In this document: positions 13,064-29,700 of the stretch, in pieces | Numbering within the stretch: position 1 is the stretch's first letter | How the letters are laid out: each line of letters begins with the position of its first letter | Source of the DNA: Hymenolepis diminuta | Taxonomy: Eukaryota; Platyhelminthes; Cestoda; Cyclophyllidea; Hymenolepididae | NCBI GenBank assembly: GCA_900708905.1 | Contig: CAADRB010000030.1 | Location: 304,707 to 368,706, forward strand | Direction: 5' to 3' | Length of the DNA stretch: 64,000 nt | Translations under genes and position numbers: made by a program | The notes under the pieces: model-generated | What the model saw: only the letters and a program-made list of their open reading frames with translations | Databases searched by the model: none | Told to the model about the DNA's origin: nothing

Positions 13064-15150
13064 TCTTCTAAAAAAAATTTTTTTGAGGTAAAGTATTCTT
13101 GGAAAATAATACGTCCGATACCGGTATAAATATAAGAGGTCGGTTTTGATATTAATCCGCAAAGATACAAGAATTCAAAGTCATACTAGCAAACGTATAG
13201 TAATATGAAATTAGAAACAGAATATCTTTGCATGAGAATTTATCTTATTTATTAATAATTAACAGAAAAATCTATACTTGTAAAATGGGCTATGAAGCCA
13301 GAACCAATTAACCTTCTAAGGTCAGCATGTGCTGGTGAATACTAATAAAACTTATTGAAGAACTAAAATAAAAATAATAAATTATCAATAATAGAATTAA
13401 TTAGCACTCGTCCATAAGTAAGCATCCAGGTTAGATTATTAATATTAGAAAACATTATAACCTTATCCAATACAATTGGAATAATTTGCCATCCACAAAC
13501 AGCTAGTATTCATTTGATTTTACTCTTTCACAGTTATTTGCGAAAGAACCTGCAGTACTTCTCTTTTATTTCCTAAACCACTTTTTGTCCAAAATTACTC
13601 CTTATTGCTCGCTTTGCATGACTTACCACTTGAAGTGGCTCGTGAATTCCCCGTTTCATTAGCTACTTCGATATTGACACGAATATTTTAATTTTTGTAC
13701 ACTAAATAAGATAATATCTCTTAATTAAAATTACTTTTGTTATTCTCAACTGACATTACTAATTTCCCTTTTCCGCTCAGTTAATCTTCAAATAGCGAGA
13801 ATTTCTTATATCTTTAACCCAAAAATATGTCCTTATCGCGTTTTCCAGCATAGTTATTTGAATGTGTCTGATATGTAAACACCAACAAGGATAGATATAT
13901 CCTCCTTCTCACAAGTTTTGCTCACTATCTATTGGTAAAGTTAATCTATTATACTTACTCTTATTTTCCACAATCAACATGAATTATGTCATAATAGGTG
14001 CTGATTTACTGTCATTTCGTTAATTTGAAGCGATGCTAAGACTTCTCACCAGATTATTAATGTGAATCTCTGGAAATTTTTTAAATTCTTTTTTTTTAAA
14101 GCCAATCCCGATTGAACTGTGAATAAGCTATCGCACATCCTACCATATTTTCTGTTCCTAATGTTCTGAAATCACACTGCCAGGGGCTATAGAGAAGAAT
14201 GACTTAAATTTCCATGTTCCGATGACCTCTCATGCTAAATGCGTTATGTATATATCAAGCCACCGTAGAACGAGACTGTCGAACATTATAATAGCTCGTA
14301 ATCCAAATTTATTGGCGGCTCTAAATGCCTAAATTACTTTATAGATTTTGTCCAAAATTACGAATTTTTTGCGTATGGTTTTGACAATTCAAAATTGTTT
14401 GCATCACTTTCCTACCTACCGTTGCCTCGGTCTTGTTGAGCCAATGCAGACACGAAACGACACCTTAGACTTAATACGTCTTATTGACTTGTATATACTT
14501 GATACCAGTTTCATAAATTTAGCTTGCAAGCTAAGATTTATGAGCAATCCACCATTAACTTATCAATATTTCTAAGATATGTTCAATGTAACTGATATAG
14601 AAAACCGGATATCTCCGAAGCCAAGACAGAAGTTGTAAGAAAATGGGAGGCAATAGATCTGTCGATTACCATTAATCTCTCTCATTCCTAGGAATGAAAT
14701 CTATGTTACTGACCGACCCCCTATTAGGAGATTATCTTTTTAATATATTACTTGAAAAGTGATTGCGAAGAACACCTTTGTTGGGATACAAGTCTTTGCT
14801 CTCCTCCACTGCCTAACCTACCATAGCATCAGTCTCTAATTGGTTCTCTTCTTAAATTCAACCTGATTTGTTCGAATGGACCACTTATTTAATCATTACC
14901 AACTAAAGCAAACCATTAAGAAACCTCTTATCCCTGTTATACGATATTTTACTCTATTACTACATACATAGAGGAAAAACCGAAATATCACTTTTCAAAA
15001 TTCCCAAAAAGTAAAAGCCACTAGGTTTGTATTAACAACTATTACATAACAATTTTAGATAATTCATGTGCAATCTTGAAATGCATTTGCGTGAGTGCGT
15101 AAACAGGTGAGAGGTTAGGAAGACAGTATTAAAAACGGCCCCTAACAGCT
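13064..15150. other. Intergenic between ERLEC1 and RUVBL1
   Basis: About 2.1 kb, very AT-rich, holding the ERLEC1 promoter and the 3' side of RUVBL1. No coding exon or repeat of the listed families was seen. Confidence 0.45.
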
Positions 15151-19953
<4,803 letters not shown>

Positions 19954-20205
19954 GCCAGGACTTACAGCAATGGATTTCCAAGTGAATGCGAGAGTGACAG
20001 AAAAGATCGAGAAGCAAAAGTTCACATTAGCTCGAGGTGGGTGTCCTTTAAGACGGCCGGCACTCCTGAGGATATTGCCCATGCCAGTGCATTTCTGACT
20101 TCTAAAGATGTCGCCTTTGCGACTGGAACTATATTGGCAGTTGATGAAGACGTGCATGTTTTGCAAAATATTTTCCAAATGGAACGTCTTTTTGCGATAT
20201 ATTAA
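19954..20205 (+). pseudogene. Short-chain dehydrogenase last exon, frameshifted copy A
   Basis: After a good acceptor (CTTTCACTTTCCTTAG) the frame reads PGLTAMDFQVNARVTEKIEK, the part of an SDR fold that follows the N-P-G motif. The conserved end, AGTPEDIAHASAFLTSKDVA then TGTILAVDE, is in another frame, so a small indel lies near 20040-20060. The usual GGMLC ending is replaced by unrelated residues up to the stop. No upstream exon with the cofactor site or the Y-x3-K catalytic pair was found nearby. I infer a decayed exon of a classical SDR, related to the copy at 22982-24813. Confidence 0.65.
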
Positions 20206-21329
20206 TAGTTAGTAGACTGGCTTTGTTGATGCATAAACTATAATGCTTCTTTCAATATCCGTGTTTAGTTTGCTTTATGTGGAATGCACACATTTTCAGG
20301 ATACGAAAATGGCTGCATCAATAGAAATTCTAAAATACGTATAGTTTTAGTACATAATAAGGGTTTGATATAATAAGTTAGTCTTGGTTGTATGGTGGGC
20401 GTGCTTATATCCAACACTAATTGATTCATTTTGTAGTGTTGCGGTAGAGTATGAGGCTAACAGTAGATGATTAAACAAAAGGACCAAGAGCTGATTAGAC
20501 CGAGATGTATTTAACGGACCGCAATAGAGATATCCAAAAGAGTATAGGGGAATTGAGGCAGGCAGCGTAGGAAAATGTTTTTGACAAGCGACAGCCTTTG
20601 TATGTGTGTGTGTGTATTGAAAGGCTATTTATATTCGTTACTTGGATGAGGATGCGTGTGGGGACATAACTGTATGTGCTTTAATTGGACGGGACGGTTG
20701 TAGGAAAGGAAGGGATAGTGTGGACAGGACTGGTTCCGAAACATCGCCGAGTCAGCGATGTCTTTGCAACTATCATCCGAGATACATTTAGTCAGCTTTT
20801 CCGATCGATGAGGATGAGTCACTTGAGGACACGATGTTTATCCCTAGAGAGCCTGAGGTCACAATAAAGTTGACATTTTCACACATCACTATGAGGACAA
20901 GAAAATTAAATTTTGGAGATTAGCGATGACGTCAGATAGATATTTCAGAGATGTGGAGGAATTCATCCTTCAGTAGAAATTAGTTTCAAGCAATTGGAAC
21001 ACATTCATTAAGATTTAATGTATTACCAAACAATAATTCTTATCCAACTGACCGATAAAGTGTTATTAGTCCAGCAGTATCTGAACATTAACATTTTATG
21101 AAATTGAAAATATAAATTTCAATATGCCCCTTATTTCACCTCAGGGAAAGGTATTTTAGGAAAAGTAACATTTTTTCCCTTATCATCTCTTATCTGTAGC
21201 AGCTAAGACTCGATGCTCCAAATTTTAAACAAGCTAACTGATATAACAAAGGCAAAATCAAGTAGTCTCTGCTTTGTCTCGGGCTGGAAAATTCACCCAC
21301 AGCTTGGAAGTCATCAGCATAGAACGAAG

Positions 21330-21396
21330 AAATTTGATGAGCTATTACCCGTCCATGCTTCTGGCTCTGGATGGTGTCATGCTCTGCATGTAAATA
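21330..21396 (+). pseudogene. Possible SDR C-terminal remnant, copy B
   Basis: One frame ends LALDGVMLCM then stop, like the SDR ending LSVDGGMLCK found at 24813. The sequence before it does not align convincingly. This could be chance; it is noted because it lies between two clearer SDR fragments on the same strand. Confidence 0.25.
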
Positions 21397-21744
21397 CTTT
21401 CCTCTCGATTTTTGTAATTGGAGCTAACCGATACAATTCGCTGTTGTTTTTTTTTTTTCAAAAGAATTTGGGGTGCAACTTATCTAGAATGTTTTAACTG
21501 CATGAAGGAAAATTTGATGAGAACGGGTAAAAAGGATCCGGACAGTTCAAGAGTTGGGTCCAGAAATCGTGTTGAGGTTGTAATTGGTTTATTTGTTAAG
21601 TTGGGAAAATGTATTTCATGGTAGATGAAAGTTTGATTAATCACTGTCCGATTGCACTGAGCCCTGAATAAAGTACATGGAGGGGAAACAACACCGATAT
21701 ACATGGCTCAGGCCCACAGTCTGCTTTGCATCGGGATAGGTAAT

Positions 21745-22030
21745 TCATATCCCATAGCCGGTCTTTAAGTCGCCAATCCTTCTTACAAGTATGCGGGCCA
21801 CTCCTGACATGTCAACAATTAGTTTGAATAAAAATTCTCTGGTTAGCAATGGTTAACTGTCAATCACTTAATTTATGCCGAAAAATTTTAGTCCCGTAAA
21901 ATGTCTGTCAAATTAACAAAATGTCTTGGAGTCTTCTTCAGTTTTCCCTCCTTCTCTCGGTCTGAGTCATCTAGAGACTAGTAGTGTCCACTGGGGATTT
22001 GGATCATAGCACCAGAAAACTGGGCTTTTA
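21745..22030 (+). repeat. Dispersed repeat family R, copy 1
   Basis: Shares ordered blocks with 60565-60845: CCATAGCCGGTCTTTAAG against CCATAGGGTCTTCAAGCC, then ATTCTTA/CTTCTTA with ATGCGGGC/ATGTAGGC, then AAAATGTCTTGGAGT, and TCGGTCTGAGTCA against TTGGTCTGAGTCA. No open frame crosses it. Class unknown. Confidence 0.6.
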
Positions 22031-22981
22031 GCATTACAAATAATAATTCAGTCATTCCGGCTCAGATTTTACAATAAAAGTTGATTATTTGTATACACTC
22101 TACAAAATTAGATTGGAAAAGGAAGAGAATTATAAGACACTAGGCAACTCAGCAGATGCTTTTTTAAAATATATGGAATGCGTGGGTATTTTAAGGCTCG
22201 AGATACAAATTGATGTTAACAACGCAAAAATTTAATAATATAGGGGGTTTTCGGAAATACCAAAAGGCCGTTAAAGAAAAAACAAGCAATTTATTACTTT
22301 CAAAATCAATTGAACATAAACAATGTAGGATGACGACTGGCAGCTGAACAATGCACTCAATTTATCCAAACTCGTCGAAATAAACGAAAAACTGCATCAA
22401 CAGACAAACCATTAGCTCTCCTTACCTGATAAGTCATTGAGAACAAGGTAAACAGATTATCTAAACACCTGTTGTGATTTAGACAGTTGTTTCAATGTGA
22501 TTCAGTAAGGATTAGACGCACTTGATCAGTTTCTTATACAACTAGCTGAAACAGATATTGATAACGGACGTCTGTAGCAAAAGTCCACCTTTCAATGACA
22601 CCCCAGGGTTTAATGAATATGCTTCGATATCTTGCCCCTTTTTCCGTATGGAACATGATTATCCCTTCTAACACCGATGTACATTTGTAATGATTGCCAA
22701 CAAATATTTTTATTATATCATCCTCGTAGAGTGATTAAAAACCCGTTAATTTGTTGCAGAGTCGATTGAAATTTTCAAATGAAAGGAACCCAGAATTTAT
22801 TGGACATAACGAAATCTAGATTCCTAATGAACATTCCATACTGATATATTGTTTATTTATTTGAGGACAGTCTAGCAAGGCTAATTTGTCAATTTACTTT
22901 TCAAAAAGAGGAAATTCTTTTGATAACCTTTTTTAAAGGTTACAGGATGATACTAAGCACTAACATTCTACTTTATTTCAG

Positions 22982-24813
22982 GTCCAATTCCAGGTATTGG
23001 TAGAGCGGTGTCAGTTCACTAGGGTCAAAAGCCTCTCTAACAGGTCGAAATATAGAAAAGCTTCAACAGACGCACTCCCTCTGCATAAATGCAAGCAATT
23101 CTTATAATGCCTCAGAGTTTCTGATCATCAAAGCAGATCTGGATCAAGTTGATCAAATTCCAGAAGTTTTAAATCGAGTTATCGAACACTTGAAACTTGA
23201 TATCCTGGTTAGCTCTTGTTGAAAAATCAACTCTTTTATTGCACTTTACATTGCTCTATCATCGACATCTACCACTAACTCTGATTCCTTCAGTAGCTTA
23301 ATAACCCTGGCATGTGGAGGTCCTCATGAAATTAATGAACATCAATCTACCCGTTGTCATTCACCTTACTCAACTGGCTGCACCAAAGTTAACCGATTCA
23401 ATAGGATGCGCCATCAGTGCTTCGAGCGTTGATGGTAGCGTGGTGGTAAGTCTAAAATGCTTTCACTATGCTGTTTATCAGTTTATTATGTTTTGCCATG
23501 CTTTGATTCTGAGAGGATTTATTCTTCCCAGAGTTCTTGAGTGGCTACTCCGAATACGCTATTATAACCTATTTAATCAAAGAACTGAGAATGCAATTTA
23601 TTATGTATTAGGAGAATTCGCATTATCGTTAACTCCTGAAATGATATGGAACGATTCAATTTTTGTTAATATGTAATCACTTTTGAGTTTAAACTTCATT
23701 TGCTAATGAGACATATATGATGAAAGACCAGTGATTATTGCAATGTATTGGAGACTATGCCACAGAATCCGGGGAGGACACATTCCGATTATATCATGTC
23801 TTAGTATATTGCTCAAAATCACAATTGTCTGGAACAAACTGAACATACTTGACGATAAGGGAAGTCGTTACTTCTGAAAGAAAGCTAATCATGTTGCCAG
23901 ACACTGAAGATCCGGATATCACAATAATTATTTTCAACATTGCTTTAATTGAATTATAGCATTATCAATTTTATTTAGTTGTCCAATCAATTGCCACATT
24001 ACATTAGTAAGACAGATCTTGATATTGACCACAAAATTTTTCACCCAAAGTAAAATTATCCAGAAGTAACTTTAGCCTGACTTTAATTTTCCAGAAGTTG
24101 GGTGTTTAGGTAAATGCAATTGCGTAAATTCTCTAGACCATTTTTCGTGTTTTAAACACTATTTAGACTTGAAAGATGGTGTTGACGGTGTTATTTAGAT
24201 TTAAGCAAAAAATTACTAGTAATGACAGTTGGGCTTCTTTTACTCCTATACGTTTAGGTCCAGAGTAAGAAAATGAGATAAATGGAGAATGACATACTTT
24301 ACCTGTGGCCGTGAGGACACCTGACGCCATTCATACTGATTGTCCATTATCGAAGAGGCCATCTTGATAGTCAGTAAATGTCTCCAATCAACTGAAGATT
24401 CATTCTAATGAAAATGGCACAAGTGAGATACGGTCATGAGAAAATGAAATAAAATTTCTTATAAATGGTAGGTAGACGCATGCACGAAAGTGTTTGACTT
24501 AAATATTGATGGAAGATATAAATTAATATAGATCTTTTTATCAAAGTAATCTATACTCTATCAATGTATATAAAATTATCAATTTTTGTCTTTTAGATCC
24601 CGACTTATTGCAACCGACATTCATGAAAATGTGGGTATAGATGAGGATACACGAAGACGGATCTTTGAAAGTGTCGGTAGTTCTTATTCTCTTCTTCGAG
24701 CCGGCATTCCAGAAGAGGTAACCCATGTTGTGGCCTTCTTAGCGCTATCCCAGAAAACCTCCTTCATCACTGGAATTACTTTGTCTGTGGATGGTGGCAT
24801 GCTCTGCAAGTGA
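22982..24813 (+). pseudogene. Short-chain dehydrogenase/reductase, disrupted copy C
   Basis: Three exon-like pieces of one SDR lie in order. 22982-23208 has a cofactor-loop relic (PGIGRAVSV) then, after a stop and a frameshift, KASLTGRNIEKLQQ and KADLDQVDQIPEVLNRVI. 23294-23446 has VMN-like MNINLPVVIHLTQLAAPKL and ending SASSVDGSVV, but begins with two stops. 24597-24813 is open to its stop: SRLIATDIHEN, LLRAGIPEEVTHVVAFLA, FITGITLSVDGGMLCK. The exon that should carry Y-x3-K was not found between 23447 and 24596. Classical SDRs are NAD(P)H-dependent oxidoreductases of about 250 residues. Stops, a frameshift and a missing active site argue for a pseudogene, though the last exon looks well kept. 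Sequencing error is an alternative for single indels, not for all of these. Confidence 0.72.
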
Positions 24814-25344
24814 AGTCCATCTGAACATTTTCTGGATCCCTCCAAATATAGATGACGTGTGAAAACTTTGAATTTTAACAAACTTGAAATTGAACTTGGT
24901 TATTTATTTGAGCATTCAAAATAGAAATAGTTAAAAGCGCATTTCAAGGAAAGAACTTCACATAAATAAATAAAAATAAAATATCAAAAGCATGGATACA
25001 AATCGATATCGTATTACGATTTTTGGCACCAGAACTTTACAGTGCTAACTAGTCGAATAAGTAGACAGATACTATGATACGACCAGTACTGTTAATTTTT
25101 AAGGAAATAAATCGGCAGGAAATTAATTGTAGATGAGCTTTGAAGTCATTTCAATCAAATAACTAGAGCGTTTTAACTGTAATCTCTTACATATTTTGCA
25201 TGATGCAAAATTATTCAATTTTTCAATGTGATTCTTGCCAATAACACTCCCATTTCTATTTATGGAAAAGGTAAAGCAATGATTAAAGCAGTGAAAATAG
25301 CAAACGATAAATATGATACACCTGAGCCCATTTAAGAAATTATT

Positions 25345-25545
25345 TTCTATCACTTATCTCGGGTAGAGAGTGGTACCATGGGACCTCCCTGATGAGAAAC
25401 CGGAATTTTACCGAACTTATTGGCCAAACTTAACCATTGCGGTTACCATTTCACTCACTGGGTGTTAACCGATGGACATCTAGCCCGCTACCATCAACTT
25501 TGGTAACGGGCATGCTAACCACTCCGCCACTGGCACAAAAGGAGT
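25345..25545 (-). repeat. tRNA-derived SINE, copy 3
   Basis: On the minus strand the head reads GTGCCAGTGGCGGAGTGGTT, with a clean A box (TGGCGGAGTGG), followed by AATGGTAACCGCAATGGTTA, GGCCAATAAG and GGTTTCTCATCAGGGAGG, the shared family order. Confidence 0.75.
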
Positions 25546-25864
25546 CAGCAACACCGGCCTTCCTAGTTTTTTGGATGACGATTCCGTCTGATTTTCGGGT
25601 AGGATATGAATTTCTGAAACAGATCTATTTATCAGCAATCTGCTACATGGACTAACATTTGTTCTTGAAAAGGGCACACTTAAGTAGCACCACCTGAGAA
25701 TAAGCGAAGTGTCATTTGTAAATGGATGCCATTTGTTCACGCTTTTGTCTTTCTCAAGTAATAATTATAACGAACGAAATGATGTGGTGGTCAAATGTGA
25801 CTGACTTATTTGATAATGCCATTTGATGCCCCTTCTTACAGAAGATTGATTGTATAATACGCTC

Positions 25865-25960
25865 TCATAAATAATAATTCCTAAGCGCATTGAGGGAAGC
25901 GTTTTCAACGGAGAAGTGACATCCTGGAGCTCTTCTGATGAGAAATGCCCATTTATCAAG
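25865..25960 (-). repeat. tRNA-derived SINE, copy 4 (3' part)
   Basis: Minus strand shows TTTCTCATCAGAAGAGCTCC, GATGTCACTTCTCC, then GAAAACGCTTCCCTCAATG and CGCTTAGGAATTATT, matching the 3' half of copies 6 and 7. The head is missing. Confidence 0.6.
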
Positions 25961-26784
25961 TGACAAGTATTAACTGGTATGATTGATCGTTCTGATGCTT
26001 GAATATTAGTGACTACCACATTATAGGCGCATATATTCCCAATCTCTAAATATCTTGGATCCTATTTTAGTAAAAATGTATGTTACAGGACCCCTTTATT
26101 AATTAAGAACGCTGGTGTCATCAAGCCTTCTGTGTACGAAAATGGTAGCCAAAACTTAACAACTACGCTATCGAAGCATTGAGGCCGAACTATCAGCAGT
26201 GATGGGGTCATGACAAAAACAAATATGGCAGAGTTTAGCCATAAACTAACTAATTGCCATCACGAATCTGGATCCAAGTACTCCGTCGTGACTGTATCCC
26301 TTTATATTTTTACTGATACTTCCCAGATGAATATTTACCTCAACCTGTTAGTGTAGATAGGGTGATCGAACTTTCTAACCTCTCAGTCATAAATAATGAA
26401 ATATCGACTTTCTTCTTATAGCCACGGTCATTGGTATTAAGACGGTCAGTGGGCTTTTGGCATTAGTCATTTCATTCCGCAAGTTAGAACACAAAGTAAT
26501 TTCTTGTCCATTAATTTGGATTTTTCAGTATTTGCCTTGAGATAGGGAGAAATATTGTAAAGACTCTTGACTGTGCGACGATACATCTTGACCCTTGTCA
26601 TTCAAGGAGTTGCCCATGCTACTCTACCACCAAATTACAAGTTACTTATCATTAAAAATATTAACAGTATCAGAGTGCACCAAACAAACTTTGATTGGAA
26701 TTGTTTATGTGAATAAATAATCCACCCTATTCATGTGCTGATTTAGATACACGATGATACAGTTTGCGACCAGTTAATTTCAGA

Positions 26785-29700
26785 ATGTGGCATGTTGCAA
26801 TACCGGTCACTCTTATTCTGACATTTTTCTACATTCCCGTTTTTAGCAAGGTATAACGAATTTGTTATTGCAAAGTTTAATCTGGTTTAATTAATATTCT
26901 CTGTGATATATCATTGCTCTTAAAGAAACGACCTTTTTCCTTTCATTTTGATCAAACTTTATCGTTCACATCTACCCCATTTATTGATTGAATATGAGCT
27001 TTTTACACCCCTTTTTTCACCTTTTTTTATTTCAAAGGATGAAATAGGGAAGCTTTACTTGTCATTTGAGTACTATAATCCTAATGGAATTCTTGTTGAT
27101 GGAGATAAATGCGATTTCTTGGACACTTGTGATGTCTACTTTTTCATCTGTGTCAAAAATATAGGAAGCACGTGAGTGAGAACATTTTTAAACTAAGTGA
27201 GCAGCAATTAAAAAAAACTATTTCAAAAATGAAATTTAAAAAGGGAATAGATGTATAGAATACAACCATATTTTATATTAAAATGTCAACAAACTATTAT
27301 ATTGTTACTAATAAAGGCGTGAAATTATTCTTATGCTATATTATTTGTTATTTTACATTAAAAATGTAAAATTCATAATGATATCTGTTTCGATAATTTT
27401 CTATTTTTCAAAAATTACTTAATTTTTTCATTTTTTAATTACAGATCATGCGACATATATGAGGGTAAAAGTGAACTTTACGAGAACGTAAACGAACTCA
27501 AATTTGCTAAAATGAAGGAGATCGTGATACCGCTGAATTCACCTATCGGGGTAAGTTTTTGTCATTTCATTCCTAATGATTGACTGTAAATTAGATAAGA
27601 ATCAGTTAGGGAGACTTTTTCGAGTAAATATTAAATGGTAACAGTAATTATCTGTTTATTTACAGAGTTAGAATACTCTTTACCTATTGGAAAATTGGAT
27701 ACATTGTCTATAAGTATTAAGTTTAGAGACAGTGGAAAAATTTGATCTCTAGATTATCATCGCAATCAACCATTTACGTGTTTTAGTCCTTCAAAGATAA
27801 AGTATTGTTATTTTCAATATGTTAAGTCTTGAAGCCGATGTTTTGGTAAGTGACGATTAATGGTCATTAAAGGAAGTAGTTTGTGAAGCCATGGAATATT
27901 GTTATATTAACTGTACATTAACTTGTTATAAAAATATATCATTATCTGCGAACATTCGTCCAGCATTGGTAACATTGCATTTCAATATCCTAACATGAGT
28001 TCTTCTAAGACTCACTTTCAGAGCCTGAGAAAGTGGAACAAACTTTATCGACTCCCTTCGTAACTTGCAAGAATTTTCTGCGTGTTTAATTTTAGCTTTT
28101 AATGACATCATACCAGTCTTTTTGTTAAGGCTTGGCGGTCAGACTGAGCATCCACATGTCATGGCTTAATTAGGGCTTATTCCTAAGATAAAGCTGCTTG
28201 TAATATTTAAAGGAGATTTAAACCTGTTTCTGTCAGAATCCTTATACCATTGTGAATTAAATGTGATATCCATTTACGGCAAGATGGATTCCGAAACCAT
28301 GATTTAATGAGTTTTGAATATTAAATTTGTAGATTGATATTATAGCAAAGTGTGAACGATAATGTGTATGATAAATAACAAATTTGGGACTTCCAAGGCA
28401 ATGTTATTTAAATCTAATTTTAATTAAAGCCAATTAGTAATGACAGCATTAAAACACTTTAATTGAGAAATTATTCAATAAATAGCTTGAATGTGATTAT
28501 AATTAACGAAAACATAATGCATAAAATAGTATAAAATAATCCATAATCTTATTGTAATTGTGGTGTATTGATACTGGGAAAGTGGAATTAAAGTGATATT
28601 GAGACTTTTTAATTTTTATTTAATTTGAAAAAGTCATTTGTGTAATTAATTTAAGAAATAATTGTTAAAGCGCAACCGTTATGGTCTAATGCAATGCAGG
28701 TGGCGCTTTCTATGCAGAGAGCATTATCCAAAGCTTGCCTTCTTATTTTGAAGCTCCTCACAAAGAGCTCTCATTGTCCCGCCCCAATTTTTACCATTAT
28801 TTAGCCAGTGTAATTGGTTATTCTGATTATCACTTGAATAAAGACTGATATCCAACTCGATTTGACTTAATCTATATGTTATACTTTTCTTTCAAAACTT
28901 TATTTCGAAGGATTTAACAACCAGACTTATTTCACTTCCCACTTCAGAACAGCGTAGAAATGGGTATTGACATATGGGACTTTGATGGCCTTGATGCTTC
29001 AGATTTGATAGCCCGTTTTGATGGAATTTTCCAGACAAAATCACTTTCTATGAAGTGGACTAAAATCCCGGTAACTCGAACCGACCTTATCTATCAAAAC
29101 GATGTCACGTAAGTTTATCCTTACTGAAATGGAATAGTCGACTTAAATTAATTTCATATTAGCCTAGTTATTCAAAAACCATCGGGAGAGATTTTCTTCC
29201 AGTACTCATTTCGTTTAGAGGGAAGACATCTCGAACATTATTTGATAGATTTGCCTTCACCTAGCGGTGTTATCAAACGTGGTTGGCTACATAAACCATG
29301 GATCCCGATTTGGTATCCTCTGATTTAACAGCCGATATAATTATATCGTTCTCCCCGTCAGTCTAGTTTCGAAATCATTTCTACTATTATATAAATTCGA
29401 AATTAAAGATGTCATGATACAAGATTAATCCAGGTTAATCTGTTACATATTTCACAATTAAGTGGGTGAAAGTTATACGGAAGTTTAAAATTAATTCTAA
29501 AATTTTACCTTATAGAAAGCATTACGTGTACTATTTCTTCAAGTTAAACATAAATTCTGAAATAAAATTCAAGCCAAACATGTTCAAGGTACGAAATTCC
29601 ATTCTTTTGTCATGGTTATTAATTATCCTTTTTCAAAGAAATTAGCCATTAATGTAGTCAAATAGCTCATTGTTAGACTGAAGGAAGTGTCAACTTCAAT

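Larger units (their letters stand above)
24814..26784. other. Intergenic with two SINE copies
   Basis: Lies between the SDR pseudogene and the plus-strand DSL gene; the two SINE copies are listed separately. The rest shows no coding features. The promoter of the DSL gene should lie near the right end. Confidence 0.4.

Noticed and set aside
20595..20616. TG-rich microsatellite
   Set aside because: A short simple repeat (TGTATGTGTGTGTGTG) with nothing notable around it.
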